Of a DNA stretch of 64,000 nt, positions 43,886 through 52,961 are shown one piece after another. The position numbers and the translations under genes are program-made. Every line of letters begins with the position of its first letter. Position 1 is the stretch's first letter. The notes below the pieces were generated by a model. That model saw only the letters and a list, made by a program, of their open reading frames with translations. It was not told the origin of the DNA and searched no databases. The stretch is from NCBI GenBank assembly GCA_964236495.1, contig CAXSBR010000011.1:1-64000 (forward strand). The letters run 5' to 3'. The stretch is from CAXSBR01 sp964236495 (GTDB lineage: Bacteria; Actinomycetota; Actinomycetes; Mycobacteriales; Jatrophihabitantaceae).

Positions 43886-45544
43886 ATGGCCGATCCGAAC
43901 CGCGCCGGACAACCCACTGCCGCCGCCGACCTCGTCGACGTCGCCAAGCTAGTCACCGCCTATTACACCGAGCATCCCGACGCCACCGATCCGGCTCAAC
44001 GGGTCAGTTTCGGCACCTCGGGGCACCGGGGATCGGCGTTCGACGTCGCCTTCAACGAGGACCACATCGTCTGCACGTCCCAGGCGATCTGCGACTACCG
44101 CTCCAGCCAGAGAATCGGCGGGCCACTGTTCCTGGGGGCGGACAGCCACGCCCTCAGCGAGCCCGCGATGGCCTCGGCCTTGGAGGTGTTCGCGGCCAAC
44201 GACGTCGTCGTGATGATCGACTCGCGCGGCGGCTACACCCCCACTCCGGCGGTCTCGCGGGCCATTCTGGCTGCTAACGCCGGCCGCCCCGCAAGCGACC
44301 CGAGCCGGGCCGACGGCGTTGTCATCACGCCGTCGCACAATCCGCCCCGCGACGGCGGATTCAAGTACAACCCCCCCGACGGTGGGCCCGCGGGCACCGA
44401 CATCACCAACTGGATCCAGGACCGGGCCAACGAGCTGATGTCGGCCGACGGCGACGCGGTCCGCAACGTCCACCGGGTTTCCTACCGCCAGGCGCTCAAC
44501 GCGGACACGACGCAGCGCTACGACTTCCTCGACCACTACGTCACCGCGCTGGCCGGCGTCATAGACATGGACGTCATCCGCGGAGCCGGCGTCCGCATCG
44601 GCGCGGACCCATTGGGCGGCGCGTCGGTCGCCTACTGGGGCGAGATCGGCGAGCGATACGGGCTCGATCTCACCGTCGTCAATCCCGACGTGGACCCGAC
44701 GTTCCGGTTCATGACGCTGGACTGGGACGGCAAGATCCGGATGGACTGCTCGTCACCGTCGGCGATGGCGTCTCTGATCGCGCGCCAGCACGACTTCGAC
44801 ATCGCCACCGGCAACGACACCGACTCCGACCGCCACGGCATCGTCACCCCCGACGGCGGGCTGATGAACCCCAACCACTACCTCGCCGTGGCCATCAACT
44901 ACCTCTATTCCCACCGCACCGGCTGGGCGGTGGACGCAGCGATCGGCAAGACGCTGGTGAGCTCGTCGATGATCGACAAGGTGGCCGCCTCGCTGAACCG
45001 GCGGCTGCTGGAGGTGCCGGTCGGATTCAAGTGGTTCGTGCCGGGCCTGCTCGACGGCTCGGTGGCCTTCGGCGGCGAGGAGAGCGCGGGCGCGTCGTTC
45101 CTGCAGCGTGACGGCTCGGTGTGGACCACCGACAAGGACGGCATCATCCTGGCGTTGCTGGCCTCGGAGATCACCGGGCGCACCGGCGCATCGCCCTCCG
45201 AGCACTACCGCGAGCTGACGGTGCGCTTCGGCGATCCGGCCTACGCCCGCGTCGACTCCCCCGCCACCCGCGAGCAGAAAGCGGTACTGGCCAAGCTGTC
45301 GCCCGAGCAGGTGTCAGCGACGACGCTGGCCGGCGACCAGATCACCGCCCGGCTCACCACGGCGCCGGGCAACGGCGCACCGATCGGCGGACTGAAGGTG
45401 ACCACCGACAGCGGCTGGTTCGCCGCTCGCCCGTCGGGCACCGAGGACGTCTACAAGCTCTATGCCGAGTCGTTCAAGGGGCCTGAGCATCTGGCCCAGA
45501 TCCAGGACGAGGGCCGCCAGATCGTCTCGGCGGCCTTGGCGTAG
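43886..45544 (+). CDS. pgm: Phosphoglucomutase (alpha-D-glucose phosphate-specific)
   Basis: This 552-residue enzyme interconverts glucose 1-phosphate and glucose 6-phosphate. Domain signatures in order: FGTSGHRGSAF near the start, the phosphoserine loop VITPSHNPPRDGG, the metal-binding NDTDSDRHGIV, the sugar loop GGEESAGASF and the phosphate loop ARPSGTEDVYK. ATG 43886 gives the family's usual N-terminus (MADPNRAGQP); ATG 43877 adds three residues. Confidence 0.95.
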   Translation: MADPNRAGQPTAAADLVDVAKLVTAYYTEHPDATDPAQRVSFGTSGHRGSAFDVAFNEDHIVCTSQAICDYRSSQRIGGPLFLGADSHALSEPAMASALEVFAANDVVVMIDSRGGYTPTPAVSRAILAANAGRPASDPSRADGVVITPSHNPPRDGGFKYNPPDGGPAGTDITNWIQDRANELMSADGDAVRNVHRVSYRQALNADTTQRYDFLDHYVTALAGVIDMDVIRGAGVRIGADPLGGASVAYWGEIGERYGLDLTVVNPDVDPTFRFMTLDWDGKIRMDCSSPSAMASLIARQHDFDIATGNDTDSDRHGIVTPDGGLMNPNHYLAVAINYLYSHRTGWAVDAAIGKTLVSSSMIDKVAASLNRRLLEVPVGFKWFVPGLLDGSVAFGGEESAGASFLQRDGSVWTTDKDGIILALLASEITGRTGASPSEHYRELTVRFGDPAYARVDSPATREQKAVLAKLSPEQVSATTLAGDQITARLTTAPGNGAPIGGLKVTTDSGWFAARPSGTEDVYKLYAESFKGPEHLAQIQDEGRQIVSAALA

Positions 45545-45550
45545 CACTCA

Positions 45551-45597
45551 ACGAGTGCAGCGTTTGCCACCTATGCGGTGGTCAACGCTGCACTCGT
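45551..45597. terminator. Strong bidirectional terminator hairpin
   Basis: ACGAGTGCAGCGTT (45551-45564) pairs perfectly with AACGCTGCACTCGT (45584-45597), and an inner CCACC/GGTGG stem extends it. It lies 7 bp after pgm and just after the convergent T7SS operon, and ends in TTTC on the plus strand. Confidence 0.8.
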
Positions 45598-45623
45598 TTC
45601 GGGCGGCTACCGATTCGCTGCGG

Positions 45624-45971
45624 TCAGCTGGTGCTCGACCACACCATGCCGTCGAGTTGCTCAGCCAACGAGGTCGCCAGCCGGTGGGCCGGCCCGCCGT
45701 CGGACGACGTCGGACGGCGCAGGTCGATCCACCAGTAGGGCACCTCGGGCTCACTCGATACGCCAAGCAGCCGCTGGGCCTCGCCGGGAACCTGGATCAG
45801 CGACGGCACCTCGACGGTGACGGCCAACGTTGCTTCGTCGTCGAACAGCTGCAGCGCCACACCGTGGCCGATCGAGCCGACGCGCAACTGCGGGCCGGCC
45901 GCCAGCAACGCGTTGACCAGGACGTCGCTGCCCGGCTGCGCCCGGGCCAACACCACCATGGTCACGGTCAT
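45624..45971 (-). CDS. Small T7SS-locus protein, unknown function
   Basis: This 115-residue protein has no signal peptide. Its start codon overlaps the eccC stop in an ATGA (45968-45971), so it is the last gene of the secretion operon. The YWWIDLRRP stretch near residue 80 and mixed alpha/beta pattern suggest a small soluble domain. I do not recognise the family; a chaperone or adaptor role is only a guess from position. Confidence 0.65.
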   Translation of the reverse strand: MTVTMVVLARAQPGSDVLVNALLAAGPQLRVGSIGHGVALQLFDDEATLAVTVEVPSLIQVPGEAQRLLGVSSEPEVPYWWIDLRRPTSSDGGPAHRLATSLAEQLDGMVWSSTS

Positions 45972-48900
45972 GAGACGGCCGCCAGCACCGCTGACGGAGC
46001 CGGCTCGAAATGCGCCAGCTGGATGGACTGCCGCGCCTCGCCCCGTCGGGCGAACACGCCTCGACCCGATGGCTGCGGAGCGGCGTACACGCCCTGGACG
46101 AGCTGACCCTCGGCCCGGTCTCCGGACAGGATCACCCCGGTGGCGCCGGTGTCGCGGATCAGGGAGATCACCGGGTCCCACATGCCCCGGGATGCGCCGG
46201 CCACCGGCCGGCTCACCACCACGTGCAGGCCGATGTCGCGCGCCGAAGGCAGATACGGCGCGAAGGGCTCCAGTGGTGCCTGACCAGCAGCGGTGAGCAC
46301 GTCGTAGTCGTCGACGAGCAGCACGATCTGCGGTCCCTCCCAACCCCGGTCGGTCAGCAGCGCCGCGGGGTCGATCACGTCGTCGGGCATCCGCTTTGCC
46401 AGCTCCGTACAGATGGCGGCGGTCAGACCGCCGGCCAACCGGCTGTTGGCGGCGTAACCGCCTACGTGCGGCCCGTCGGCGAACTCGGTCAACCCCCGCC
46501 GCGGGTCATAGACGGCCAGGACGAGCTCGTCGCTACTGTTGCGCTCGATCAGGCCACGGGCGATGCCGCGCAGCAACGACGTCTTGCCCGACTCACCGTC
46601 GCCCAGCACGATCAGGTGCGGATCCTTGCCGAACAGATTGATCAGCACCGGCGACAGCGTGGATTCTGCGACCCCGATCGGAACACCGTCGGGCTCCTCC
46701 ACCGCGTCGGGCATCGACGGCGCTTCCACCAGGACCGGCAGCACCCGCACCGCCGGCACGCGCTGACCGCGCCAGGCCTGTGCGACGGCGCGCCCGAGCT
46801 CGGTGACGGCCTCGGTGCCGCTGCCGCCGTCCACCTGCCCGTCGACGCGCGCGAGTGCAGTCTGCGCCACCAGCGCGGCGTCGGTGATGGCGCGCCCAGG
46901 AGTTGCCACGCTGATGGTTGCGGCCAGCTTGCGCGAGATCACGGAGTCGCCGGCGTCGTTGAGCCGCAACTCGATCTTGGTGCCGAACGCCGGCTGCAAC
47001 ACCACCCTTAGGTCGTTCCAGCGCAGCACGCTGACCACCACGTGGATGCCGTAGCTGGGGCCACGGTTCAGCAGGTCGGCGAAGCGGTCGTCCAGCTCGT
47101 CGAAGTCGAGCTTGATGGCTCCGGCACCGTCGATCACCAGCACCACATCGGCCGTCGGGAGCTCGGGCAGTTCACCGGCCGCGTGCGCGGCGCGCATAGC
47201 GTCGAGAGAGTCGATGCTGTGTTCACGGAACACGTCCTCGCGCTCGGCGAGCATCGTCAGCAGCTCGTCGAGGGTGCGGCCCAGGCGTTCTCGATCGGTG
47301 CGCGCCGCCACGGAGCCGACATGCGGGAACTCTCGCAGCGGCGCCAGGCCGCCGCCGGCAAGGTCCATCGCGTAGACGGCCACCTGCTGCGGCGTATGGG
47401 TCAGCGCCAACCCGGCCACGAAGGTGCGCAGCCATGTCGTCTTGCCCGACTGCGGCCCGCCGATGACGGCGAGGTGGCCACCGGCGGCGGTCAGGTCGAC
47501 CAGCCACGGATGCTTGCGCTGGCGCGCCGGGTCGTCGAGCTCCCCGACCGGAACGCGGAGCACCTGCGATGCCAGCGGCAGCTGCAGACCACGGTCGGCA
47601 ACCACGGTGGGCGCCCCGGCCACCTGGTCCAAAGTGATGGCGGCCGGCAGTGGCGGCAGCCACACCGTGCGGACCGGTTCGACGTCGGCGCCGTCGATGT
47701 GCTCGAGCAGGGCATCGAGCAGCGTCGTATCCAGGGTGCGCTCGGGCAGCGTGACGATGTCGCTCGACGGCGCCTGGGCGTCGTTGGCAGCGAGCACGCC
47801 GAAGTACGGCGGCATGCATAGCACTCGCCGCTCGGGTCCGCCGCCGGCCTTCTCGTCGAGAGAGCGAACCGCCGCACCGGAGACGTAGGCCGCGCGGAAG
47901 CGGGTGTAGATGCTGGTGTCGACCTTCAGGAAGCCGTAACCCGGCAGCGGCGGTAGCGAGTAGGCGTCGGGGGTGTCGAGCACGATCGACGATTCCGCCT
48001 CCGAGAACGTCCGCAGTCCCAAGCGGTAGGAAAGATAGGTGTCCAGGCCCTTCAACTTGCCCGATTCGATGCGCTGGCTGGACAGCAGCAGATGCACGCC
48101 GATCGACCGCCCGATCCGCCCGATCGTCAGGAACAGTTCGATGAAGTCTTCCTCGGCGGCGATGAGCTCACCGAACTCGTCTATGACGATCACCAGGTGG
48201 GGCATTGCCGGCAGGGTGGCATCCGAGCGCCGCAGGTCGGCGTACTGGTCGATGTGGGCGAGGTTGCCGGCGTCCTTGAGCATCCGCTGCCGACGCACCA
48301 CCTCGCCGTTGAGGCTGGCGTGAGCGCGACGGACCAGGCCGGGTTCGTCGGCAAGGTTGTCGATCAGGCCCGCGATGTGCGGCATGCCCTTGAACGGCGC
48401 GAACGCTGCTCCACCCTTGTAGTCGACCAGCACCATCGACACCTGCTCGGGCGGATGGGTGGCGGCCAGCGTGGCTACCAGCGTGCGCAGAACCTCGGAC
48501 TTGCCCGAACCGGTGGCACCCACGCACAGACCGTGCGGGCCCATGCCCAGCTGGGCTGACTCCTTCAGGTCGAGCAGCAGCGGGTTGCCGGCGTCGTCGA
48601 CGCCGATCGGTACCCGCAGGAAGTCACGTTCGGAACGCGCGGCCCATGCCTGCGCCAGGTCGAGATCGGCGATGTCGCCTATGCCCAGCAACGTCGCGGT
48701 GTCCACCGAACCGATCTGCGCCTGCTCCTCGATCGTCGACGTCGACAGCCGCAGGGGCGCCAACGCGCGCGCCAGACCCAGAACCAGCCCGGGCGGGGCG
48801 TCGTCGACTGATCCGGAGGACCGCACCGGGCGCAGCGGGTCGCGCAGGTCTTCCAGCACGGCGATGCCGTCGTCGTCCACCGTGATCCGCAACGCGACGT

Positions 48901-49993
48901 CACTGGGCTCCTGCAACCGGTCAGACACCAGGTGCAGCACCGTGATGCCCGCCGCGGCGGCGCTGAGGGTTGCATCGGGCAACGGCAGATGCTCAGCCAC
49001 GGCACCGCGCGCGTCGGACAGGACCAGCAGCCGCTTGGCCAGCGCCGCAATGTCGCTGCCGCCCAAACCCCTGCGAGCCTCGGCGGCGACGTGCGCGCGG
49101 GCGGACAGATCCCCGTTGAGCAGCCGGCTCAACGTCGTCATGTCGGGTGCAACGCGGCGGGCACCGACGGGCCCGTCGCGCAGATCGTCGTCGATGATGT
49201 GCGGCAACCAGGTCAGAAAGTCCCACTCGGCCAAGGTCTCCCGACCGCAGACGAGGGCGAAGGCGACGTCATCAGGGGCGTGGAAGACGGCAGCCTGCGC
49301 CATTAGCGCCCGGGCGACGCGCGCGGTCGCCTGCATCGGTCCGACGATCGAGACGTCGCCGGCGTTGTCGAGATCGGCCAGCAGCGGAAGCCCGGGCGTG
49401 GCGCGGTAGCGCTGAGCCAGCGCGGCAGCCTCGGACACCATGAACTCGTCGCTGGGCTGGGTCGGGCTGCCGTTGTCGGGCACCGCCATCTCGCGCCACG
49501 ACACGGTGCCGGTGCCCAGGCGCACCCGCAGGAAGTCCGAATCGGCGCGGCGGCGATCCCACAGCCGAGCCGGATCGCGAACAACTCCGGGCAGCGACGC
49601 CGGGTCCGGGTCGACGACGCGCGCCAGCTGACGGCTCTGCGTCTCCACGGCCAGCAGTTGCTCGGACAGCGTTTCGAGGTAGTCGAGGTAGCGCTCCCGG
49701 TGCAGGCGCCGGGTGCGGTTGCCCTGCGCCCGGTTGCCGAACGCCATCACCAGCCCACCGACGAGCGCGGCCACCATCACCAGCGCACCGACTGCCACCA
49801 TGATGGGATTGCGACGCAGCGTCACCATCATGGTCATCGACGACATCGCCCCGATCATCGGCAGCAGCGACTGCATCACCGGTCCTCCGGTGATGCTGTC
49901 GGGCAGCACCGGCGGCGCTCCCAACGTCGTGGGTGCTGGCGGCGGGGCCGGACGGACGCTACGCGCCGGGCGGTGCACCAACCGGGTTGTCAT
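45968..49993 (-). CDS. eccC: Type VII secretion ATPase EccC (three P-loop domains)
   Basis: This 1341-residue FtsK/SpoIIIE-family motor of an ESX-like secretion system has two N-terminal membrane helices (about residues 40-86). Three ATPase domains follow, with Walker A motifs GATGSGKS near residue 491, GGPQSGKT near 848 and GDGESGKT near 1133, and Walker B motifs VIVIDEFGE, VVLVIDGAG and VLLVDDYD. The second Walker B lacks the usual catalytic Glu (GAG) and the third has Asp-Tyr, as expected of the regulatory domains. All three are fused, the undivided EccC form. Confidence 0.95.
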   Translation of the reverse strand: MTTRLVHRPARSVRPAPPPAPTTLGAPPVLPDSITGGPVMQSLLPMIGAMSSMTMMVTLRRNPIMVAVGALVMVAALVGGLVMAFGNRAQGNRTRRLHRERYLDYLETLSEQLLAVETQSRQLARVVDPDPASLPGVVRDPARLWDRRRADSDFLRVRLGTGTVSWREMAVPDNGSPTQPSDEFMVSEAAALAQRYRATPGLPLLADLDNAGDVSIVGPMQATARVARALMAQAAVFHAPDDVAFALVCGRETLAEWDFLTWLPHIIDDDLRDGPVGARRVAPDMTTLSRLLNGDLSARAHVAAEARRGLGGSDIAALAKRLLVLSDARGAVAEHLPLPDATLSAAAAGITVLHLVSDRLQEPSDVALRITVDDDGIAVLEDLRDPLRPVRSSGSVDDAPPGLVLGLARALAPLRLSTSTIEEQAQIGSVDTATLLGIGDIADLDLAQAWAARSERDFLRVPIGVDDAGNPLLLDLKESAQLGMGPHGLCVGATGSGKSEVLRTLVATLAATHPPEQVSMVLVDYKGGAAFAPFKGMPHIAGLIDNLADEPGLVRRAHASLNGEVVRRQRMLKDAGNLAHIDQYADLRRSDATLPAMPHLVIVIDEFGELIAAEEDFIELFLTIGRIGRSIGVHLLLSSQRIESGKLKGLDTYLSYRLGLRTFSEAESSIVLDTPDAYSLPPLPGYGFLKVDTSIYTRFRAAYVSGAAVRSLDEKAGGGPERRVLCMPPYFGVLAANDAQAPSSDIVTLPERTLDTTLLDALLEHIDGADVEPVRTVWLPPLPAAITLDQVAGAPTVVADRGLQLPLASQVLRVPVGELDDPARQRKHPWLVDLTAAGGHLAVIGGPQSGKTTWLRTFVAGLALTHTPQQVAVYAMDLAGGGLAPLREFPHVGSVAARTDRERLGRTLDELLTMLAEREDVFREHSIDSLDAMRAAHAAGELPELPTADVVLVIDGAGAIKLDFDELDDRFADLLNRGPSYGIHVVVSVLRWNDLRVVLQPAFGTKIELRLNDAGDSVISRKLAATISVATPGRAITDAALVAQTALARVDGQVDGGSGTEAVTELGRAVAQAWRGQRVPAVRVLPVLVEAPSMPDAVEEPDGVPIGVAESTLSPVLINLFGKDPHLIVLGDGESGKTSLLRGIARGLIERNSSDELVLAVYDPRRGLTEFADGPHVGGYAANSRLAGGLTAAICTELAKRMPDDVIDPAALLTDRGWEGPQIVLLVDDYDVLTAAGQAPLEPFAPYLPSARDIGLHVVVSRPVAGASRGMWDPVISLIRDTGATGVILSGDRAEGQLVQGVYAAPQPSGRGVFARRGEARQSIQLAHFEPAPSAVLAAVS

Positions 49994-50006
49994 AACGAAT
50001 AACCTT

Positions 50007-51323
50007 TCATGCCGGAACCGTCGCGGTCGTGCCGAGCGAGGTCGTCACCGGCATCGCAGTGCCCAGCACGTCGGCAGCCATGCGCATCGCGGCCAGGTGC
50101 GTCGCGGGGCTCAGGCTCTTGGGGCGGGACGGAAATCCGACCGTCAATTCGGGATCGTGGGCCAGCGTGACAATGGGAATGCCCTGCTGACTACGTAACG
50201 TGCCGCGCCGCCACTGCGGGCGTCCGACGACCGGTTCGGTGTGGTTGACCACGACGATGGTGCGTCCGGCCCATGGCGTGCCCATGGTGTCGCGCAGTTC
50301 CATCAGCCGGGTGGTCACCCAGTCGAAGCCGGACTGGGTTGCCGAGGTGACCAGACACAGCGCGTGCGCCCGGTTGAGGACGAGGTCGGCGGTCTCCGGT
50401 TGCGGTGTGGCACTCAGATCGGTCACGGAGATGTCGAAGTAGCGGATGAACGGGTTGACGGCATTGACGTAGGTGCCGACGGCCGGAGCGTTCCGGCCGT
50501 AGGTCGGCCCGGCGTGGTCGGCCGGGATCAGCCACATGTCCTTGCCCAACGGCGTCAGCTGCCCGGCAAAATCGTCGCGCGCCGATATTCGGGCTGGGCG
50601 CGTGGCCAGCTCATCGATCGTGCGCACCGGGCTCGCTCCGAAGATGTGGTGAAGCGACGGGCGGAACGTGCCGGCCGCAGCGTCGACCAACAGCACCGGG
50701 TCCAGCCGCCGGGTTGCCAACGCCGTGGCCAGCAGGGCCGCGACCGTCGTCGAGCCCTGCGCCGGTGAGGCTGCCATCACTGCCACCCGCCGCGACGACG
50801 TGACCGCCGCGGTCAGCTGGCGGTGCAGCTCGACGTACTCGCGCAACTCGCGACTGGCATTGATCCCGGCAACGTCGCGGATCGTGCGGCCCAACCGGCG
50901 CCCCACGCTGTAACTCGCCGATCTCGGCGGTTGCCGGATTCCGAGTTCAGGGGTCGCGGGCTCAGCTGGCGCAGCGGCGGAGGGCGCCGGCGGGGTCGAC
51001 TCGGAGCGGACGACATCGTCGTTCACTGTGTCAAGCGGACGGGCGAAGTCGATCGGCGCCACGGAATGCATGGGTGTCGAAGACGGCGCAGGTGCCGTCG
51101 GCGGCGCCACACCCATCTCAGGCTCGTCGGGCACCGGCGCGGCAGAAGTGGCCTCGGAGGTGGATCCTTCCTCGGGGTGTGCGTGCCGGCCGCCCGATGG
51201 GGCGGGGGCACCGCTGAGTTCACCGACGACCTGGGCGTTCCAGCCGGTTCCGCCGCGTTCTGCCGCGCCGATCTGGCCGGAGTCAGCCACGCCGCGTTCT
51301 GCCCGAGTTTCGTCTGGGTTCAT
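50007..51323 (-). CDS. MinD/EspI-like ATPase of T7SS locus
   Basis: This 438-residue protein has a Pro/Ala-rich, acidic N-terminal half (about 1-140). A MinD/ParA-like domain follows, whose P-loop (ASPAQGSTT near residue 188) keeps Gly-Ser-Thr-Thr but lacks the usual lysine residues. Strand VLLVDAAAG and FDISVTDLS correspond to switch regions. Similar proteins (EspI type) accompany ESX loci and are thought to modulate secretion. The missing Lys suggests weak or no ATP hydrolysis. Confidence 0.78.
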   Translation of the reverse strand: MNPDETRAERGVADSGQIGAAERGGTGWNAQVVGELSGAPAPSGGRHAHPEEGSTSEATSAAPVPDEPEMGVAPPTAPAPSSTPMHSVAPIDFARPLDTVNDDVVRSESTPPAPSAAAPAEPATPELGIRQPPRSASYSVGRRLGRTIRDVAGINASRELREYVELHRQLTAAVTSSRRVAVMAASPAQGSTTVAALLATALATRRLDPVLLVDAAAGTFRPSLHHIFGASPVRTIDELATRPARISARDDFAGQLTPLGKDMWLIPADHAGPTYGRNAPAVGTYVNAVNPFIRYFDISVTDLSATPQPETADLVLNRAHALCLVTSATQSGFDWVTTRLMELRDTMGTPWAGRTIVVVNHTEPVVGRPQWRRGTLRSQQGIPIVTLAHDPELTVGFPSRPKSLSPATHLAAMRMAADVLGTAMPVTTSLGTTATVPA

Positions 51324-51339
51324 TTCCGTGGGCGTCGTC

Positions 51340-52692
51340 TCAGAAGGTGTGGAGCAAGCGGCCGTACACGCCGAAGATGCCGACGAGCAGGGGAATCAGC
51401 GACAAAACGGCGAGAGCCTCGGCACGGTCGGCCAGTCCTCGCATCCGGGCGCGGATGTGAGCCGGCGGGTCGAACGCCATCGAGGCAATGATCAGCACCG
51501 CGAGCACCGCAGTAGAGCCGAGTGCGAGCGCGAGCCGATTACCGTTGTCCAGCCATTCGAACTCCAGCATCGCGACGATGGCGGCGGCAGCAGCCAGGCT
51601 CGCCACGACCTCGACCGTCAGCGGCAGAACCCGAGCCCGCAGGACGACTACCAGCCCGCCGGCACCGGCGAGCCCCAACGCCCACGCCTTGTCACTCGCG
51701 GCAAGTGCTGCGCCGGCGATGCCGAAGGCGCCGGCCACCGCGATCGAACTCCACACCAGACCGGTGTGCGCCATCAACAGCGACGATTCCAGCGCCCGCC
51801 GCGGGACCTGGTCACCGGCCAGGCGTCGGTCGTCCAAGGACGCGAGCCCAGAGAAGTTCAGCGCCCAGCGGGGCAGCAGGCCGAGCACCACGACCGAGAC
51901 AACGGCGACGATCGCGTCGGCCTCGTAGGAGTGCAACGGCGAGTGCCGCAACACGACCCACAGCGCCGCGAAGGCCAGCCCGACGACGGCGCCGAGCCCT
52001 GGCCCGCGGCGGCGGGTGATGAGCCCTACCAGACCGACCCCGGCCCAGCCGGCGGCCAGCAGTGCACCGATTCGATCGACGGTGGTCCACCGGTGGGCAT
52101 CCGAGCCGACGACGGCCAGCCCGGCGGCGAGCACCGAGCCGCACGCGATCCAGGCCACCCCGACCCAGCGCAGCCGGAGTAGGCCCGCGGTCAGACCCAG
52201 CACCCAGCACACCGCAGCGGCGATGACCAGCCGCACAAAAGCACGCCCAGCCGACTCACCGATCACCAGTTCGGCCGCACCTAGGGCCGCCACCGCCGCG
52301 GCCAGCGTGGCAGTGGTTGCCATCCGCGCCGATCGGGTCCACCGGCCCGGGTGGCGTTCCAGGTCGCTGGCGGTCTCCTCGGTGACGTCGTTGACCACAG
52401 GGGGCGGAGGGATCTCGTCCTCGGTGACCACCCGCAGTACGGCGCCGTCGACCACTCCGGCCTCGTGCAGCGTCAAGTCGGGCGAGAGCAGGTTGCCCGC
52501 CGCCGTGGCCACCGCGATGCGACGCGGCGGGCCCCCGAAGCCCTCGTCGAGGATGGCCAGAATCTCGGGCAGCAGGGCGCCCACCGGCTCTGCGGAGGGC
52601 AGCACCAGGTCGGCGCGGCGGCGTTCACCGATCAATGTCACCCGGCTGTAGCCGACGGGGTCGCCGAGATCGGCCCCTGCGACGGTGGTCAT
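51340..52692 (-). CDS. eccD: Type VII secretion membrane protein EccD
   Basis: This 450-residue channel component has an N-terminal ubiquitin-like domain (about 1-95, YSRVTLIGERRRADLVLPSAEPVG at the start) on the cytoplasmic side, then eleven or so membrane helices. It overlaps the small membrane protein gene by 4 bp. No eccB, eccE or mycP gene is present in the window. Confidence 0.9.
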   Translation of the reverse strand: MTTVAGADLGDPVGYSRVTLIGERRRADLVLPSAEPVGALLPEILAILDEGFGGPPRRIAVATAAGNLLSPDLTLHEAGVVDGAVLRVVTEDEIPPPPVVNDVTEETASDLERHPGRWTRSARMATTATLAAAVAALGAAELVIGESAGRAFVRLVIAAAVCWVLGLTAGLLRLRWVGVAWIACGSVLAAGLAVVGSDAHRWTTVDRIGALLAAGWAGVGLVGLITRRRGPGLGAVVGLAFAALWVVLRHSPLHSYEADAIVAVVSVVVLGLLPRWALNFSGLASLDDRRLAGDQVPRRALESSLLMAHTGLVWSSIAVAGAFGIAGAALAASDKAWALGLAGAGGLVVVLRARVLPLTVEVVASLAAAAAIVAMLEFEWLDNGNRLALALGSTAVLAVLIIASMAFDPPAHIRARMRGLADRAEALAVLSLIPLLVGIFGVYGRLLHTF

Positions 52693-52961
52693 TGCTGTGT
52701 GGCTGACGTCGAGGTCTGCACAATGCTCGCCGGCGCCGCTGGAAGTGAGTTGGTGACGTCGTGGATGTGGGCCTTGACGAAGGAGATCCCAGCGCAGACC
52801 GCGCAGGCGATCGCGGCGAGCACGAGGCTGATCATCAGTCGGCGCATAGTGTCGGCCGTGGTGCGGCGGGTGCGCAGCGAACCGTAGAGAAACGCCTCCC
52901 GCAGTCGGCGGCGCCGAACGCGCACCGACTCCAACAGGGCGGCATCGGTGTCACGCGCCAT
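52689..52961 (-). CDS. Small single-helix membrane protein of T7SS operon
   Basis: This 90-residue protein has a strongly basic N-terminus (ESVRVRRRRLREAFLYGSLRTRR) and one membrane helix (LMISLVLAAIACAVCAGISFV). It overlaps DUF6177 upstream (11 bp) and eccD downstream (4 bp). By size and topology it could fill part of the place of EccB, but it lacks EccB's large periplasmic domain. Confidence 0.65.
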   Translation of the reverse strand: MARDTDAALLESVRVRRRRLREAFLYGSLRTRRTTADTMRRLMISLVLAAIACAVCAGISFVKAHIHDVTNSLPAAPASIVQTSTSATQQ

